Positions 38,622-46,843 of a DNA stretch of 64,000 nucleotides are shown in pieces. The translations under genes and the position numbers were made by a program. Numbering within the stretch: position 1 is the stretch's first letter; every line of letters starts with the position of its first letter. The notes beneath the pieces were generated by a model. It searched no databases. It was not told the DNA's origin and was given only the letters and a program-made list of their open reading frames with translations. Source of the stretch: Actinomycetospora sp. NBRC 106375 (GTDB taxonomy: Bacteria > Actinomycetota > Actinomycetes > Mycobacteriales > Pseudonocardiaceae); contig NZ_BSTS01000017.1 of assembly GCF_030269665.1 (NCBI RefSeq), positions 80,391 to 144,390 of the forward strand, written 5' to 3'.

Positions 38622-38795
38622 AGCGAGGGCGTCCCTCGCTGCTCGTGAGGCAGCGAGGGACGCCCTCGCTCCGTTGGGCGCTGGAGCGGCGGCGCGCGAG
38701 GGGCACGTTCGGCAGGTCGGCGCGCCTGTCGATCATGCGCAAGGTGCCTCTCGCCGGCGCGGCTGCCCTGCGACGCAGCGAGGGCGTCCCTCGCT
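38622..38795. repeat. Cluster of three 19-bp palindromic repeats
   Basis: AGCGAGGGCGTCCCTCGCT occurs at 38622-38640 and 38777-38795, with its reverse complement at 38652-38670. The first two form a long hairpin. Between copies 2 and 3, AGGGGCAC and GGTGCCTCT form a weaker outer stem. The 238-bp gap is between convergent genes and encodes nothing that I can support. Confidence 0.85.
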
Positions 38796-38831
38796 CCACC
38801 TCGGGGGTACCCGCTGCGTCTCCCCCCGCCG

Positions 38832-40265
38832 TCACCCCCGTGGCGGTTCCAGGGGCACGCCGTCGGGCGAGGTCGCGGGCGGCGGGAGCTCGGCGCTCGA
38901 GGTCAGGGGTGCGGCGCCGGCGAGGGGGCGTCCCGCGGTCTCGGGCAGCAGGGCGACGCTGAGGACGCCGATGACCCCGGCGGCGACGAGGTAGTAGCCC
39001 GGCCAGTCGAGGTTGCCCGTCGCCGTCGTCGCCGCCGCGATCACGGTCGGCGCGGTGCCGGCGAACAGCGAGACCGCCACGTTGAACGTCAGCGCGAGCC
39101 CGCCGTAGCGCACGAGCGTGGGGAACATCGCCGGCAGGGTGGAGGGGGCGACGGCGGCGAAGCACACGAGGCACGCGCCGAGGAGGAACAGACCGCCCAG
39201 CTGGCCGAGGAAGCCCTGGCGCAGGAGCCAGACCGCGGGGAGCCCGACCACGACGAGCGCGACGCTGCCGGTGAGCAGGATGGGTCGGCGCCCGACACGG
39301 TCCGACAGGCGCCCGAGCGAGGTCACGACGGCGAGCATCACCAGCATCACGATCACCTGGAGCGCCGTGGAGGTCGCCGTCGCGGTGCCCGTCTCGCCGT
39401 GCTCGGCGAGCGTGGACGTGAGGTAGGTCGGGATGTAGTTGGTCAGGACGTAGTTGGTGATGTTCCAGGCGACGACGATCCCGCCGGCGACGAGCATCGC
39501 GCGGCGGTAGCGGACCCGGAGGATCTGCAGCGCCCGGCGCAGCGGCATCGTCGCCAGCGCGGGGGAGCGCTCCATGAGCTGGCGGAACGCCGGCGTGTCC
39601 TCCAGGCGCAGCCGCAGGTAGATGCCGACGACGCCCAGCGGCAGCGCCAGCATGAACGGCAGCCGCCAGCCCCAGGCGAACAGGTCGGCGTCGTCCAGCA
39701 GGGCGATCACTGTGGCGCTGACGCCCGCGCCCAGCGTGTAGCCGGTGAGGGTGCCGAACTCCAGCCAGCTCCCGAACAGGCCGCGGCGCCGGTCCGGGGC
39801 GTACTCGGCGATCATGGTGAGCGCGCCGGTGTACTCGCCGCCCGCCGAGAACCCCTGCAGCATCCGCATGACGAGCACGAGGACCGGTGCGGCGGCGCCG
39901 ATCGCCCCGTAGCTCGGGATGAGACCGAGCAGGACGGTGGCCCCGGCCATCAGCACCACCGTCACCGAGAGCACCCGGGTGCGGCCGATGCGGTCGCCGA
40001 GGGGGCCGAAGACGAGCCCGCCGAGCGGGCGCATGAGGAAGGCCGCCGCGAAGGCGCCGAGGGTGTAGACGGCGGCCCACGGGCCGGCCTCGGGGAAGAA
40101 CACCCGGCTGAGGACCGCCCCGGCCAGGTACGAGTAGATCCCGAAGTCGTACCACTCGGCGACGTTCCCGACGGCGGCCGCCGCCGTGGCGCGGCGCAGG
40201 GTGTGCTCGCCCTCGATCGCCCGGAACGCGCCGCTGCGCCCTCGCGGCTGCGCGTGCTCGGTCAT
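38832..40265 (-). CDS. MHS-family MFS transporter (ProP/betaine type)
   Basis: This 477-residue protein has twelve TM helices and metabolite:H+ symporter motifs: AEWYDFGIYSYLA at TM1, FGPLGDRIGRTRVL in loop 2-3 and GGEYTGALTMIAEYAPDRRRG after TM4. Relatives carry proline, betaine or carboxylates. Inside the betaine island it is the likely uptake system for the methylated amine (inference). Confidence 0.9.
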   Translation of the reverse strand: MTEHAQPRGRSGAFRAIEGEHTLRRATAAAAVGNVAEWYDFGIYSYLAGAVLSRVFFPEAGPWAAVYTLGAFAAAFLMRPLGGLVFGPLGDRIGRTRVLSVTVVLMAGATVLLGLIPSYGAIGAAAPVLVLVMRMLQGFSAGGEYTGALTMIAEYAPDRRRGLFGSWLEFGTLTGYTLGAGVSATVIALLDDADLFAWGWRLPFMLALPLGVVGIYLRLRLEDTPAFRQLMERSPALATMPLRRALQILRVRYRRAMLVAGGIVVAWNITNYVLTNYIPTYLTSTLAEHGETGTATATSTALQVIVMLVMLAVVTSLGRLSDRVGRRPILLTGSVALVVVGLPAVWLLRQGFLGQLGGLFLLGACLVCFAAVAPSTLPAMFPTLVRYGGLALTFNVAVSLFAGTAPTVIAAATTATGNLDWPGYYLVAAGVIGVLSVALLPETAGRPLAGAAPLTSSAELPPPATSPDGVPLEPPRG

Positions 40266-40454
40266 GCGTCACTCCCCGGGCCGCCCCCGGTCGGCGGCCT
40301 CGTCCGCCGGGCAGTGTGTCACCCCGGTGGCCCCACCGCGGTAACCCGACTGACATACCAGCGTCGTATCAGTGCGGTGTGTCAACAGCATGGGTCATCG
40401 GGGCGTCATCGGCCAGTGCCCATTGACGCCGATTCTCCGAAGCCCCACGCTAGT

Positions 40455-40490
40455 GTTGCGGATAGCAGGACACGATGCGCAATACGCAAC
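40455..40490. promoter_or_regulatory. Candidate IclR tandem operator upstream of Rieske ferredoxin
   Basis: GATGC-GCAATAC-GCAAC (40474-40490) matches the 5-7-5 box at 37109. A half site GTTGC starts 19 bp earlier at 40455. The box ends 12 bp before the ferredoxin ATG, with AGGAG between. Confidence 0.65.
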
Positions 40491-40502
40491 AGGAGCCAGG
40501 AC

Positions 40503-40868
40503 ATGATCTACGTGGCAGAGCTGGCCGACATCCCCGTCGGGGAGTCGGTCCGGGTGCAGGGCTCGGTACCCATCGCCGTCTTCAACGCCGACGGCGAGCT
40601 CTATGCGATCGACGACACGTGCACGCACCAGGACGCGTCGCTCTCCGACGGCTGGCTCGAGGGCTGCGCGGTCGAGTGCCCGCTCCACGCGGCGTGCTTC
40701 GACCTCCGCACGGGCCGTCCCAGCGGGCCGCCCGCGAAGAAGGCGGTGCGCACCCATCCCGTGTCCGTCGTCGACGGCCTCGTCTACGTCGAGGAGACGG
40801 TCGAGGAGACGGTCGAGGGGACGGTCACCGCGGGGGTCACCGGGCGCGCACCGGTCCTCGTCGACTGA
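40503..40868 (+). CDS. Rieske-type ferredoxin
   Basis: This 121-residue protein has the Rieske cluster motifs CTHQDASL and CPLHAACFDL (C-x-H and C-x2-H) and a short extended tail rich in VEETVE repeats. AGGAG precedes the ATG. It probably shuttles electrons from the FAD reductase to the oxygenase, giving a three-component system instead of the fused GbcB reductase known from pseudomonads. Confidence 0.9.
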   Translation: MIYVAELADIPVGESVRVQGSVPIAVFNADGELYAIDDTCTHQDASLSDGWLEGCAVECPLHAACFDLRTGRPSGPPAKKAVRTHPVSVVDGLVYVEETVEETVEGTVTAGVTGRAPVLVD

Positions 40869-40886
40869 CACCGCCCGGCGAACGGC

Positions 40887-40904
40887 CCTACCCAAACGGG
40901 TGGG
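40887..40904. promoter_or_regulatory. Candidate LuxR/MalT-type operator upstream of the regulator gene
   Basis: CCTACCC-AAAC-GGGTGGG is an inverted repeat. Read on the other strand it matches the palindrome at 45571-45588 at 16 of 18 positions. It lies 139 bp before the regulator start, suggesting autoregulation. Confidence 0.65.
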
Positions 40905-41043
40905 CCGGAGGGCCGCGGCGGGTGCCACGGTGGTCCCGGTCACTGCGTGCGGTGGGTGTCGGGGCCGCCGCGGCACGTCACGTGACGGTCGCCGGTCGCC
41001 GTCTCGCCCCGGGCGGAGCGCGGCGGGAGAGGCGCGGTGGCCG

Positions 41044-43884
41044 ATGGCGATCACCCAGCGTCGGACGATCACCCATCCTCGGGCCGTCCCCCGGGAAGCC
41101 GTTCCCCCGGCCGAGGCGCCCCGGGACCAGGCACCCCGGGACCAGGCGCCCCGGGACCAGGCGCCCCGGGACCAGGCGCCCCGGGAACCCGTGGCCCGGG
41201 AAGCCGTGGCCCGGTTCCAGGCACCGACCCACGTCCGCAACGTCATCGAGCGCTGCCGGCTCCTCGGCCTGCTGTGCGAAGGCGGGGCGCGCCAGCTCGT
41301 CGTCGTCCACGCCCCCGCCGGGTACGGGAAGACGACGCTGGCCGTGCAGTGGCTGCACCGGCTGGAGAAGGACGGGGCCGTCGTGGCCTGGCTCGGCCTG
41401 CACCGCGACGACAACGACCCGCACTGGTTCCTGTCGCACCTGCTCACGGCGGTGCGGCGGGTCCTGCCGGCCGCCGCGGACGTCATCGACGACCTCGTCG
41501 GGCTGATCGAGCAGAACGCCGAGGACGTGGCGGGCTACACGCTCTCGGTGCTGCTCGACCGGATCGCCGACCACGGCGGCCGCTTCGTGCTGGCCTTCGA
41601 CGACTGGCACCTCGTCGAGGACGCCGAGGTGCACCGCGCCCTCGTGCGCCTGCTCGACTTCGCCCCGCCCAACCTCTGCCTCGTCCTCACGAGCCGCCGG
41701 CGCCCCGCGCTGCCGCTGAGCCGCCTGCGGGTGCGCGGCCAGCTGGTGGAGATCGACTCCGAGGCGCTGCGGTTCGACCTCGCCGAGACCACCGAGTTCC
41801 TCGTCGACCTCAACGGCCTGCCCCTCGACGGCGACGACGTCGCCCGGCTCTCCGCGGGCACCGACGGATGGGTCGCGGCGCTGCAGCTCGCGTCGCTGTC
41901 GCTGCGGGACTGCGCCGACCCGGCCGCCCTCATCCGCGGCTTCTCCGGCCGGCACCACTCGGTGGGTGAGTACCTCGCCGAGAACGTGCTCGACGCGCTG
42001 CCCGCCGGGATCCTCGACTTCCTGCTCGCGACGTCGGTGTGCGACCGGCTCTGCGGTGACCTCGCCGGCACCCTGGCCGGTCGCGCGGACGGCCAGGCGA
42101 TGCTCGAGGAGCTCGAGACGCGCGACCTGTTCCTGCGCCCCCTGGACGCCGAGCGCGAGTGGTTCCGCTACCACCACCTCTTCGCCGACCACCTGCGTCG
42201 CCGGCTCGAGCGCGACCGTCCGCGCGCGGTGCCCGGCCTGCACGCGCGGGCGTCGGCGTGGTTCGCCGAGCACGGCCTGGTGTCCGAGGCCGTCGACCAC
42301 GCGCTCGCGGCCGGTGACGTGCGACGGGCGACCGACCTGGTCGAGGCCCACGCGATGCCGCTGGTGGAGCACAGCCGCATGGTCAGCCTGCTCGGGCTGC
42401 TCGGGCGCCTGCCCACCGCGGCCGCCGACGACCGCCCGGCGCTGCTCATGGCCGTGGCGTGGGCGAACTGCCTGCTCCAGCGGACGCGGGAGGCCGGGGC
42501 CGCCCTCGACCGCGTCCGCGCGGCGCTGCCGTCCGGCGGGGACGAGGAGCGCCGCAGCGAGGCCGACGTCGTGCAGGCGTGCATCGACGTCTACGACGAC
42601 CGCACCGACCGGGCCGAGGACCTGGTGCGGCGCAGCCTGGACCGCGCGCCCGTCTACCGGCCGTGGGTGGTGGCCGTCGCCGCGAACATCCAGTCCTTCT
42701 GCGACATCCACGCCATGCGCTACGGGTCGGCGCAGGACCGGCAGCGGTGGGCGCGCCCGTTCCACGACCGTGTCGGTGGCCCGTTCGCCGCCGTGTACGG
42801 GCGGTGCTTCGCCGGGATCGCCGCGTTCGCCGAGCTCGACGTCCGGCGCGCCGACGAGTACCTGCGCGACGCGGTCGACCTGGCCCGGGAGTCGGCGGGC
42901 CGGCGATCGCACGCCGCGCAGCTGGCGGCCGCGCTGCTCGGCGAGCTCCTCGACGCCCGCGGTGAGCAGGAGGAGGCCGAGCGGCTGCTCGAGGAGAGCG
43001 GCGAGCTCGGCGCCGAGAGCGGCGTCGTCGACTTCATGACCGCCAGCTACGCGCTCCTCGCGAGGATCAAGGCCCGGCGGGGCGCGACCACCGAGGCCGC
43101 CGAGCTGCTCGCCGAGGGCAGCCGGGTCGCCGACCAGCTCGACCTGCCGCGCCTGGGGTCCGCCGTCGGCGTCGAGCGCATCGACCAGCTCCTGGCCGCC
43201 GGCCGGGTCCGCGAGGCGCGGCGGGTCGCCCAGGAGCTGCCCGAAGGGACCGACCGGCCCGGCGGCATCGGCGTGGTGATCGACCAGCTCCGGTCGCGAG
43301 GACTGGCCGCGGTGCTCTCGGCCGAGGGCGACCACGGCGCGGCGGCGGCGCTGCTCGAGGAGGTCATCGACGACGCCCACCGCCGGGGCCAGCGCCGGAC
43401 CGGGGCCGCCGTGACCGTGGCGCTCGCCGTCGTCGAGGAGCGCGCCACGCGTCGGATGGCGGCCGAGCGCTCGCTCGCCGCGGCCCTGCGCGCGGCGCTC
43501 CCGGCCGGGGCGCCGCAGCTCGTGCGCGACGGCGGGCCCGAGGTCGTCCCGGTCCTCGGGCGCCTCGTCGCCCGGGCCGGCGCCGCCCGGCCCGGCGGGG
43601 AGGAGCCGCTCCCGTCGGCCGCGCAGCTGACCGCCCTGCTCGGAACCATGACCGACGACCGCGGGCCGGGCGCGGCGGTGAGCTTCGACATCAGCGGGCG
43701 GGAGCTCGAGATCCTGCGGATGCTCGACGTGGGCGGGACCAACCAGGAGATCGCCCGGGCGCTGACCGTCACGGTCAACACCGTGAAGTGGTACCTCAAG
43801 AACATCTACAGCAAGCTCGACGCCTCCAACCGCACCGAGGCGGTGTCGGTGGCGCGCCGCGGGGGGCTGCTCACCGGGGTGTGA
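41044..43884 (+). CDS. Large LuxR-family (MalT/LAL-type) ATP-binding regulator
   Basis: This 946-residue protein has Walker A VVHAPAGYGKTTLAVQWL (about 96-113), Walker B FVLAFDDWHLV, a long helical repeat region and a C-terminal LuxR HTH (ISGRELEILRMLDVGG; NTVKWYLKNIYSKLDASN). The N-terminal tail holds about four RDQAP repeats encoded by a 15-bp minisatellite. Such STAND regulators respond to inducer plus ATP. Position and a shared operator suggest it activates the adjacent ketone-oxidation genes. Confidence 0.9.
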   Translation: MAITQRRTITHPRAVPREAVPPAEAPRDQAPRDQAPRDQAPRDQAPREPVAREAVARFQAPTHVRNVIERCRLLGLLCEGGARQLVVVHAPAGYGKTTLAVQWLHRLEKDGAVVAWLGLHRDDNDPHWFLSHLLTAVRRVLPAAADVIDDLVGLIEQNAEDVAGYTLSVLLDRIADHGGRFVLAFDDWHLVEDAEVHRALVRLLDFAPPNLCLVLTSRRRPALPLSRLRVRGQLVEIDSEALRFDLAETTEFLVDLNGLPLDGDDVARLSAGTDGWVAALQLASLSLRDCADPAALIRGFSGRHHSVGEYLAENVLDALPAGILDFLLATSVCDRLCGDLAGTLAGRADGQAMLEELETRDLFLRPLDAEREWFRYHHLFADHLRRRLERDRPRAVPGLHARASAWFAEHGLVSEAVDHALAAGDVRRATDLVEAHAMPLVEHSRMVSLLGLLGRLPTAAADDRPALLMAVAWANCLLQRTREAGAALDRVRAALPSGGDEERRSEADVVQACIDVYDDRTDRAEDLVRRSLDRAPVYRPWVVAVAANIQSFCDIHAMRYGSAQDRQRWARPFHDRVGGPFAAVYGRCFAGIAAFAELDVRRADEYLRDAVDLARESAGRRSHAAQLAAALLGELLDARGEQEEAERLLEESGELGAESGVVDFMTASYALLARIKARRGATTEAAELLAEGSRVADQLDLPRLGSAVGVERIDQLLAAGRVREARRVAQELPEGTDRPGGIGVVIDQLRSRGLAAVLSAEGDHGAAAALLEEVIDDAHRRGQRRTGAAVTVALAVVEERATRRMAAERSLAAALRAALPAGAPQLVRDGGPEVVPVLGRLVARAGAARPGGEEPLPSAAQLTALLGTMTDDRGPGAAVSFDISGRELEILRMLDVGGTNQEIARALTVTVNTVKWYLKNIYSKLDASNRTEAVSVARRGGLLTGV
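41113..41187 (+). repeat. 15-bp minisatellite inside the LuxR gene
   Basis: Five near-identical units of GGCGCCCCGGGACCA (one with GCACC) run head to tail and encode Arg-Asp-Gln-Ala-Pro. Unit length keeps the frame, so copy number can vary without disrupting the gene. Confidence 0.9.
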
Positions 43885-43899
43885 CCAGCCCCCGCGCAC

Positions 43900-45516
43900 T
43901 CAGCGCCGCGCGAACGCCGGGTAGCCGGCCGCCGCCTCCTCCTCGCACTTCTGCCGGTAGGTGCCGACCCCGCCGATGTAGGACAGCAGGCGGCGCGGCT
44001 TGCCCGGGATGTTCGAGCCCAGGTACCACGAGGTCGTCCTCGGCACGAGCGTCGAGCTCGCGACCTCCTCGTGGTGGGCCACCCAGGCGTCCTCGCCCTC
44101 GGCGGTCGGCTCGATCGTCGACTTGCCCTCGGCCCGCAGGTCCCGCACCGCATCGGTGATCCACTCGGTCTGCTGCTGCAGGCAGGTCGTCATGTTGCAC
44201 AGCGCGGCCGATGGCGCGAGCGGCACCGCGGTGGTGAGCAGGTTCGGGTAGCCGTGCTTGCCCAGCCCCATCGTCGTCCGGATGTCCCGACCCCACTCCT
44301 CGGCCAGCGAGCGCCCGTCCCGCCCACGGACGTCGATGCGGGTCAGAGCCCCGGTCCCGGCGTCGAAGCCGGTCGCCAGGATGATCACGTCCAGCTCGTG
44401 GACGGTGCCGTCGGTGAGCTCGATGCCCTCGGGGCGGATCCGGGCGATCGGGTTGTCGCGGACGTTCACGAGGTTGACGTTCTCCCGGTGGTAGACCTCC
44501 AGGTAGCCGTTCTCGAGCGGGACCCGGTGGGTGCCGAAGCCGTAGTCGACGGGCACGAGCGTGTCGATGAGGTGCTGGTCGCCGCGCAGGCGCTCGCGCA
44601 TCTTGGTCCGCACGAACTCCGAGACGGCCTCGCTGATCTCCTCGACGAAGAAGATCTCGCCGAACGAGGCGAGCCAGAGCTTGAGCGACCCGTCCTGGTA
44701 GATGTCCTCGAGGATCTCCTGGCGCTTCTCCGGGCTGCAGTCGGCCCACGCGTGCTCGAAGTCGTACTCGAAGCCCGTGAACGTGTGCGGGATCGTCGAG
44801 CGCAGCTCGTCGAAGCGGTTCTTGTACCACTCCTGCTCGGCCGGGCCGTACGTCGGATTCTTCATCGGCAGCGCGTACTGGGGGGTGCGCGCGAACACCG
44901 TGAGGTGCCCGACCTCGGGCGCGATGGTCTGGATGACCTGGATGCCGGTCGCGCCGATCCCGACGACGCCGACGCGCCGGCCCGCCAGGTCCGGGCCCTG
45001 CTCGGGGTAGGACGAGGTGAACACGAGCTCGCCGGCGAACGAGTCGGTGCCCTCGATGTTCTTGACGGGCGCCGAGAGCATGCCGGCGCACGACACGAAG
45101 AACTGGGTGTCGACGACGTCGCCGCGATCGGTGTGGACGGTCCACCGGCCCCGCTCGTCGTCCCAGTGCGCCGCGGTGATCCTCGTGCCGAACTGGATGT
45201 CCCGGCGCAGGTCGAGGCGGTCGGTGACGTAGTGCAGCCACTGCTCGATCTCGGGCTGACCGGGGAACTTCTGGCTCCAGCTCCAGTCCTTGTAGAGCTT
45301 CTCGTCGAAGATGTACTGGTAGATGTAGCCCTCGGAGTCGAACCGGGCGCCGGGGTAGCGGTTCCACCACCACGTGCCGCCGACGTCGCCCGCGGCGTCG
45401 TACGCCCGCACGCGCAGGCCCTGCTCCCGCAGCTGGTGGAGCTGGTAGAGCCCCGCGACGCCGGCGCCCAGGACCACGGCGTCGAGCTCCAGGGTGGTGG
45501 GTTCTGTCGTTGTCAT
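43900..45516 (-). CDS. Baeyer-Villiger monooxygenase
   Basis: This 538-residue flavoprotein has the FAD site LGAGVAGLYQLHQLRE, GGTWWWNRYPGARFDSE, the NADPH site VGIGATGIQVIQ and FARTPQYALP. The BVMO fingerprint F-x-G-x3-H-x3-W-P is altered to F-A-G-x3-F-x3-Y-P (FAGELVFTSSYP). Relatives (cyclohexanone, acetone and phenylacetone monooxygenases) insert oxygen next to a ketone to give an ester. GAGGAGG precedes ATG 45516. It is divergent from an esterase and a secondary-alcohol dehydrogenase. Confidence 0.9.
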   Translation of the reverse strand: MTTTEPTTLELDAVVLGAGVAGLYQLHQLREQGLRVRAYDAAGDVGGTWWWNRYPGARFDSEGYIYQYIFDEKLYKDWSWSQKFPGQPEIEQWLHYVTDRLDLRRDIQFGTRITAAHWDDERGRWTVHTDRGDVVDTQFFVSCAGMLSAPVKNIEGTDSFAGELVFTSSYPEQGPDLAGRRVGVVGIGATGIQVIQTIAPEVGHLTVFARTPQYALPMKNPTYGPAEQEWYKNRFDELRSTIPHTFTGFEYDFEHAWADCSPEKRQEILEDIYQDGSLKLWLASFGEIFFVEEISEAVSEFVRTKMRERLRGDQHLIDTLVPVDYGFGTHRVPLENGYLEVYHRENVNLVNVRDNPIARIRPEGIELTDGTVHELDVIILATGFDAGTGALTRIDVRGRDGRSLAEEWGRDIRTTMGLGKHGYPNLLTTAVPLAPSAALCNMTTCLQQQTEWITDAVRDLRAEGKSTIEPTAEGEDAWVAHHEEVASSTLVPRTTSWYLGSNIPGKPRRLLSYIGGVGTYRQKCEEEAAAGYPAFARR

Positions 45517-45570
45517 GGCCGCCTCCTCGTGTGCCGTGGACCCACGTTCGGCGTGACCGCGATCACGATG

Positions 45571-45588
45571 CCCACCCGTTGGGGTGGG
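45571..45588. promoter_or_regulatory. Candidate LuxR/MalT-type operator, BVMO / esterase divergent promoter
   Basis: CCCACCC-GTTG-GGGTGGG is a perfect 7-bp inverted repeat in the 135-bp gap between divergent genes. It nearly repeats the site upstream of the LuxR gene. Confidence 0.65.
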
Positions 45589-45651
45589 TGATGTCGCACC
45601 ACCCGGCGGTCTGATGGGGGCGGAGGTTCCCCGGACGAAGGGATCGGTGAC

Positions 45652-46827
45652 ATGAGCAGGACCATCGACGGCACCGGCATCGACAAGGTTCTCTCGGAGG
45701 CGGTCGACCAGGGCGCCGTCCCGCACGTGGCGGCGATCGCCGCCGATGCCGACGGCGTGTTCTACGAGGGTGCGGCGGGGGTGCGGATCACCGACACCGG
45801 CACGCAGCCGGTCTCGACGCGCACCGAGTTCCGGATCATGTCGATGACGAAGATGGTGGCCACGGTCGCCGCGCTGCAGCAGATGGAGCGTGGCGAACTG
45901 GACCTCGCCGCCCCGGTGGCGCAGTACGTGCCAGCGTTCGACGAGCTCCAGGTGCTCGACGGCTTCGACGGCGACACCCCGCGGCTGCGCGCGCCGGCGT
46001 CCCGGGCGACGGTGAAGCACCTGCTCACCCACACCTCCGGGCTCTCGTACTGGTTCTGGAACGCGGACATCAAGCGGTACGAGGAGCTCACCGGGCTGCC
46101 CAACGTCGTGCCCGGTGATCGGGCGGCGCTGCGGGCGCCGTTGGTGGCCGACCCGGGCACGCGCTTCGAGTACGGCATCAACACCGACTGGCTCGGCCTG
46201 GTGGTGGAGGCGGTCGCGGGCCAGACCCTCGACGTCGTGATCAAGGAGCACATCACCGGGCCGCTCGGGATGGACGACACGATGTTCCTGCTCGACCACG
46301 GGCGGAAGGCCACGAAGACCGCGGTGCACATGAAGGGTGAGGACGGGCGGTGGACCTCGGCCGGCGACGTCCTCCCCGACGAACCGCAGTGGTGGTCCGG
46401 CGGCCACGGCATGCACTCCACGCCGCGCGACTACATCCGCTTCGAGCGCGCGCTGCTGCGCGGCGGCGAGCTGCTCGGGTCACGGATCCTGCGCCCGGAC
46501 ACGGTGGACGCGGCGTTCAGCGACCAGCTGGGCGGCATCCCGTTCCCCACCGAGATCGCCACCGCGGACCCGCCGATCACCGACACGTTGACCCTCGGCC
46601 CCGGCTGGACCTGGGGGTACGGGCTCCTGCTCAACACCCAGGACGTCCCGGGTGCCCGGCGGGCATGGAGCGGCGCGTGGGCCGGTCTGCTGAACACGCA
46701 CTTCTGGATCGACCGCACCACCGGGATCTGCGCGTCGATCTACACCAACTCGCTGCCGTTCATCACCGAGAACGAGGCCTGGAAGCTCTACCAGGACTTC
46801 GAAGGCGCCCTCTACTCGTCGCTCTAG
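45652..46827 (+). CDS. Serine-hydrolase esterase (beta-lactamase/class C fold, EstB-like)
   Basis: This 391-residue protein has the S-x-x-K nucleophile motif in FRIMSMTKMVAT, Tyr in FEYGINTDW (Y-x-N-like) and HTSGLSYWFW. It has no signal peptide, so it is a cytoplasmic class VIII-type esterase rather than a resistance beta-lactamase. Next to the BVMO it probably hydrolyses the ester product, as AcmB does after AcmA in acetone metabolism (analogy). Confidence 0.87.
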   Translation: MSRTIDGTGIDKVLSEAVDQGAVPHVAAIAADADGVFYEGAAGVRITDTGTQPVSTRTEFRIMSMTKMVATVAALQQMERGELDLAAPVAQYVPAFDELQVLDGFDGDTPRLRAPASRATVKHLLTHTSGLSYWFWNADIKRYEELTGLPNVVPGDRAALRAPLVADPGTRFEYGINTDWLGLVVEAVAGQTLDVVIKEHITGPLGMDDTMFLLDHGRKATKTAVHMKGEDGRWTSAGDVLPDEPQWWSGGHGMHSTPRDYIRFERALLRGGELLGSRILRPDTVDAAFSDQLGGIPFPTEIATADPPITDTLTLGPGWTWGYGLLLNTQDVPGARRAWSGAWAGLLNTHFWIDRTTGICASIYTNSLPFITENEAWKLYQDFEGALYSSL

Positions 46828-46843
46828 AAGGGACTCCGACACC

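Noticed and set aside
45652..46827. Class C beta-lactamase / penicillin-binding protein
   Set aside because: It has the SxxK motif but no signal peptide and lies with a BVMO and an alcohol dehydrogenase, so an esterase is more likely.
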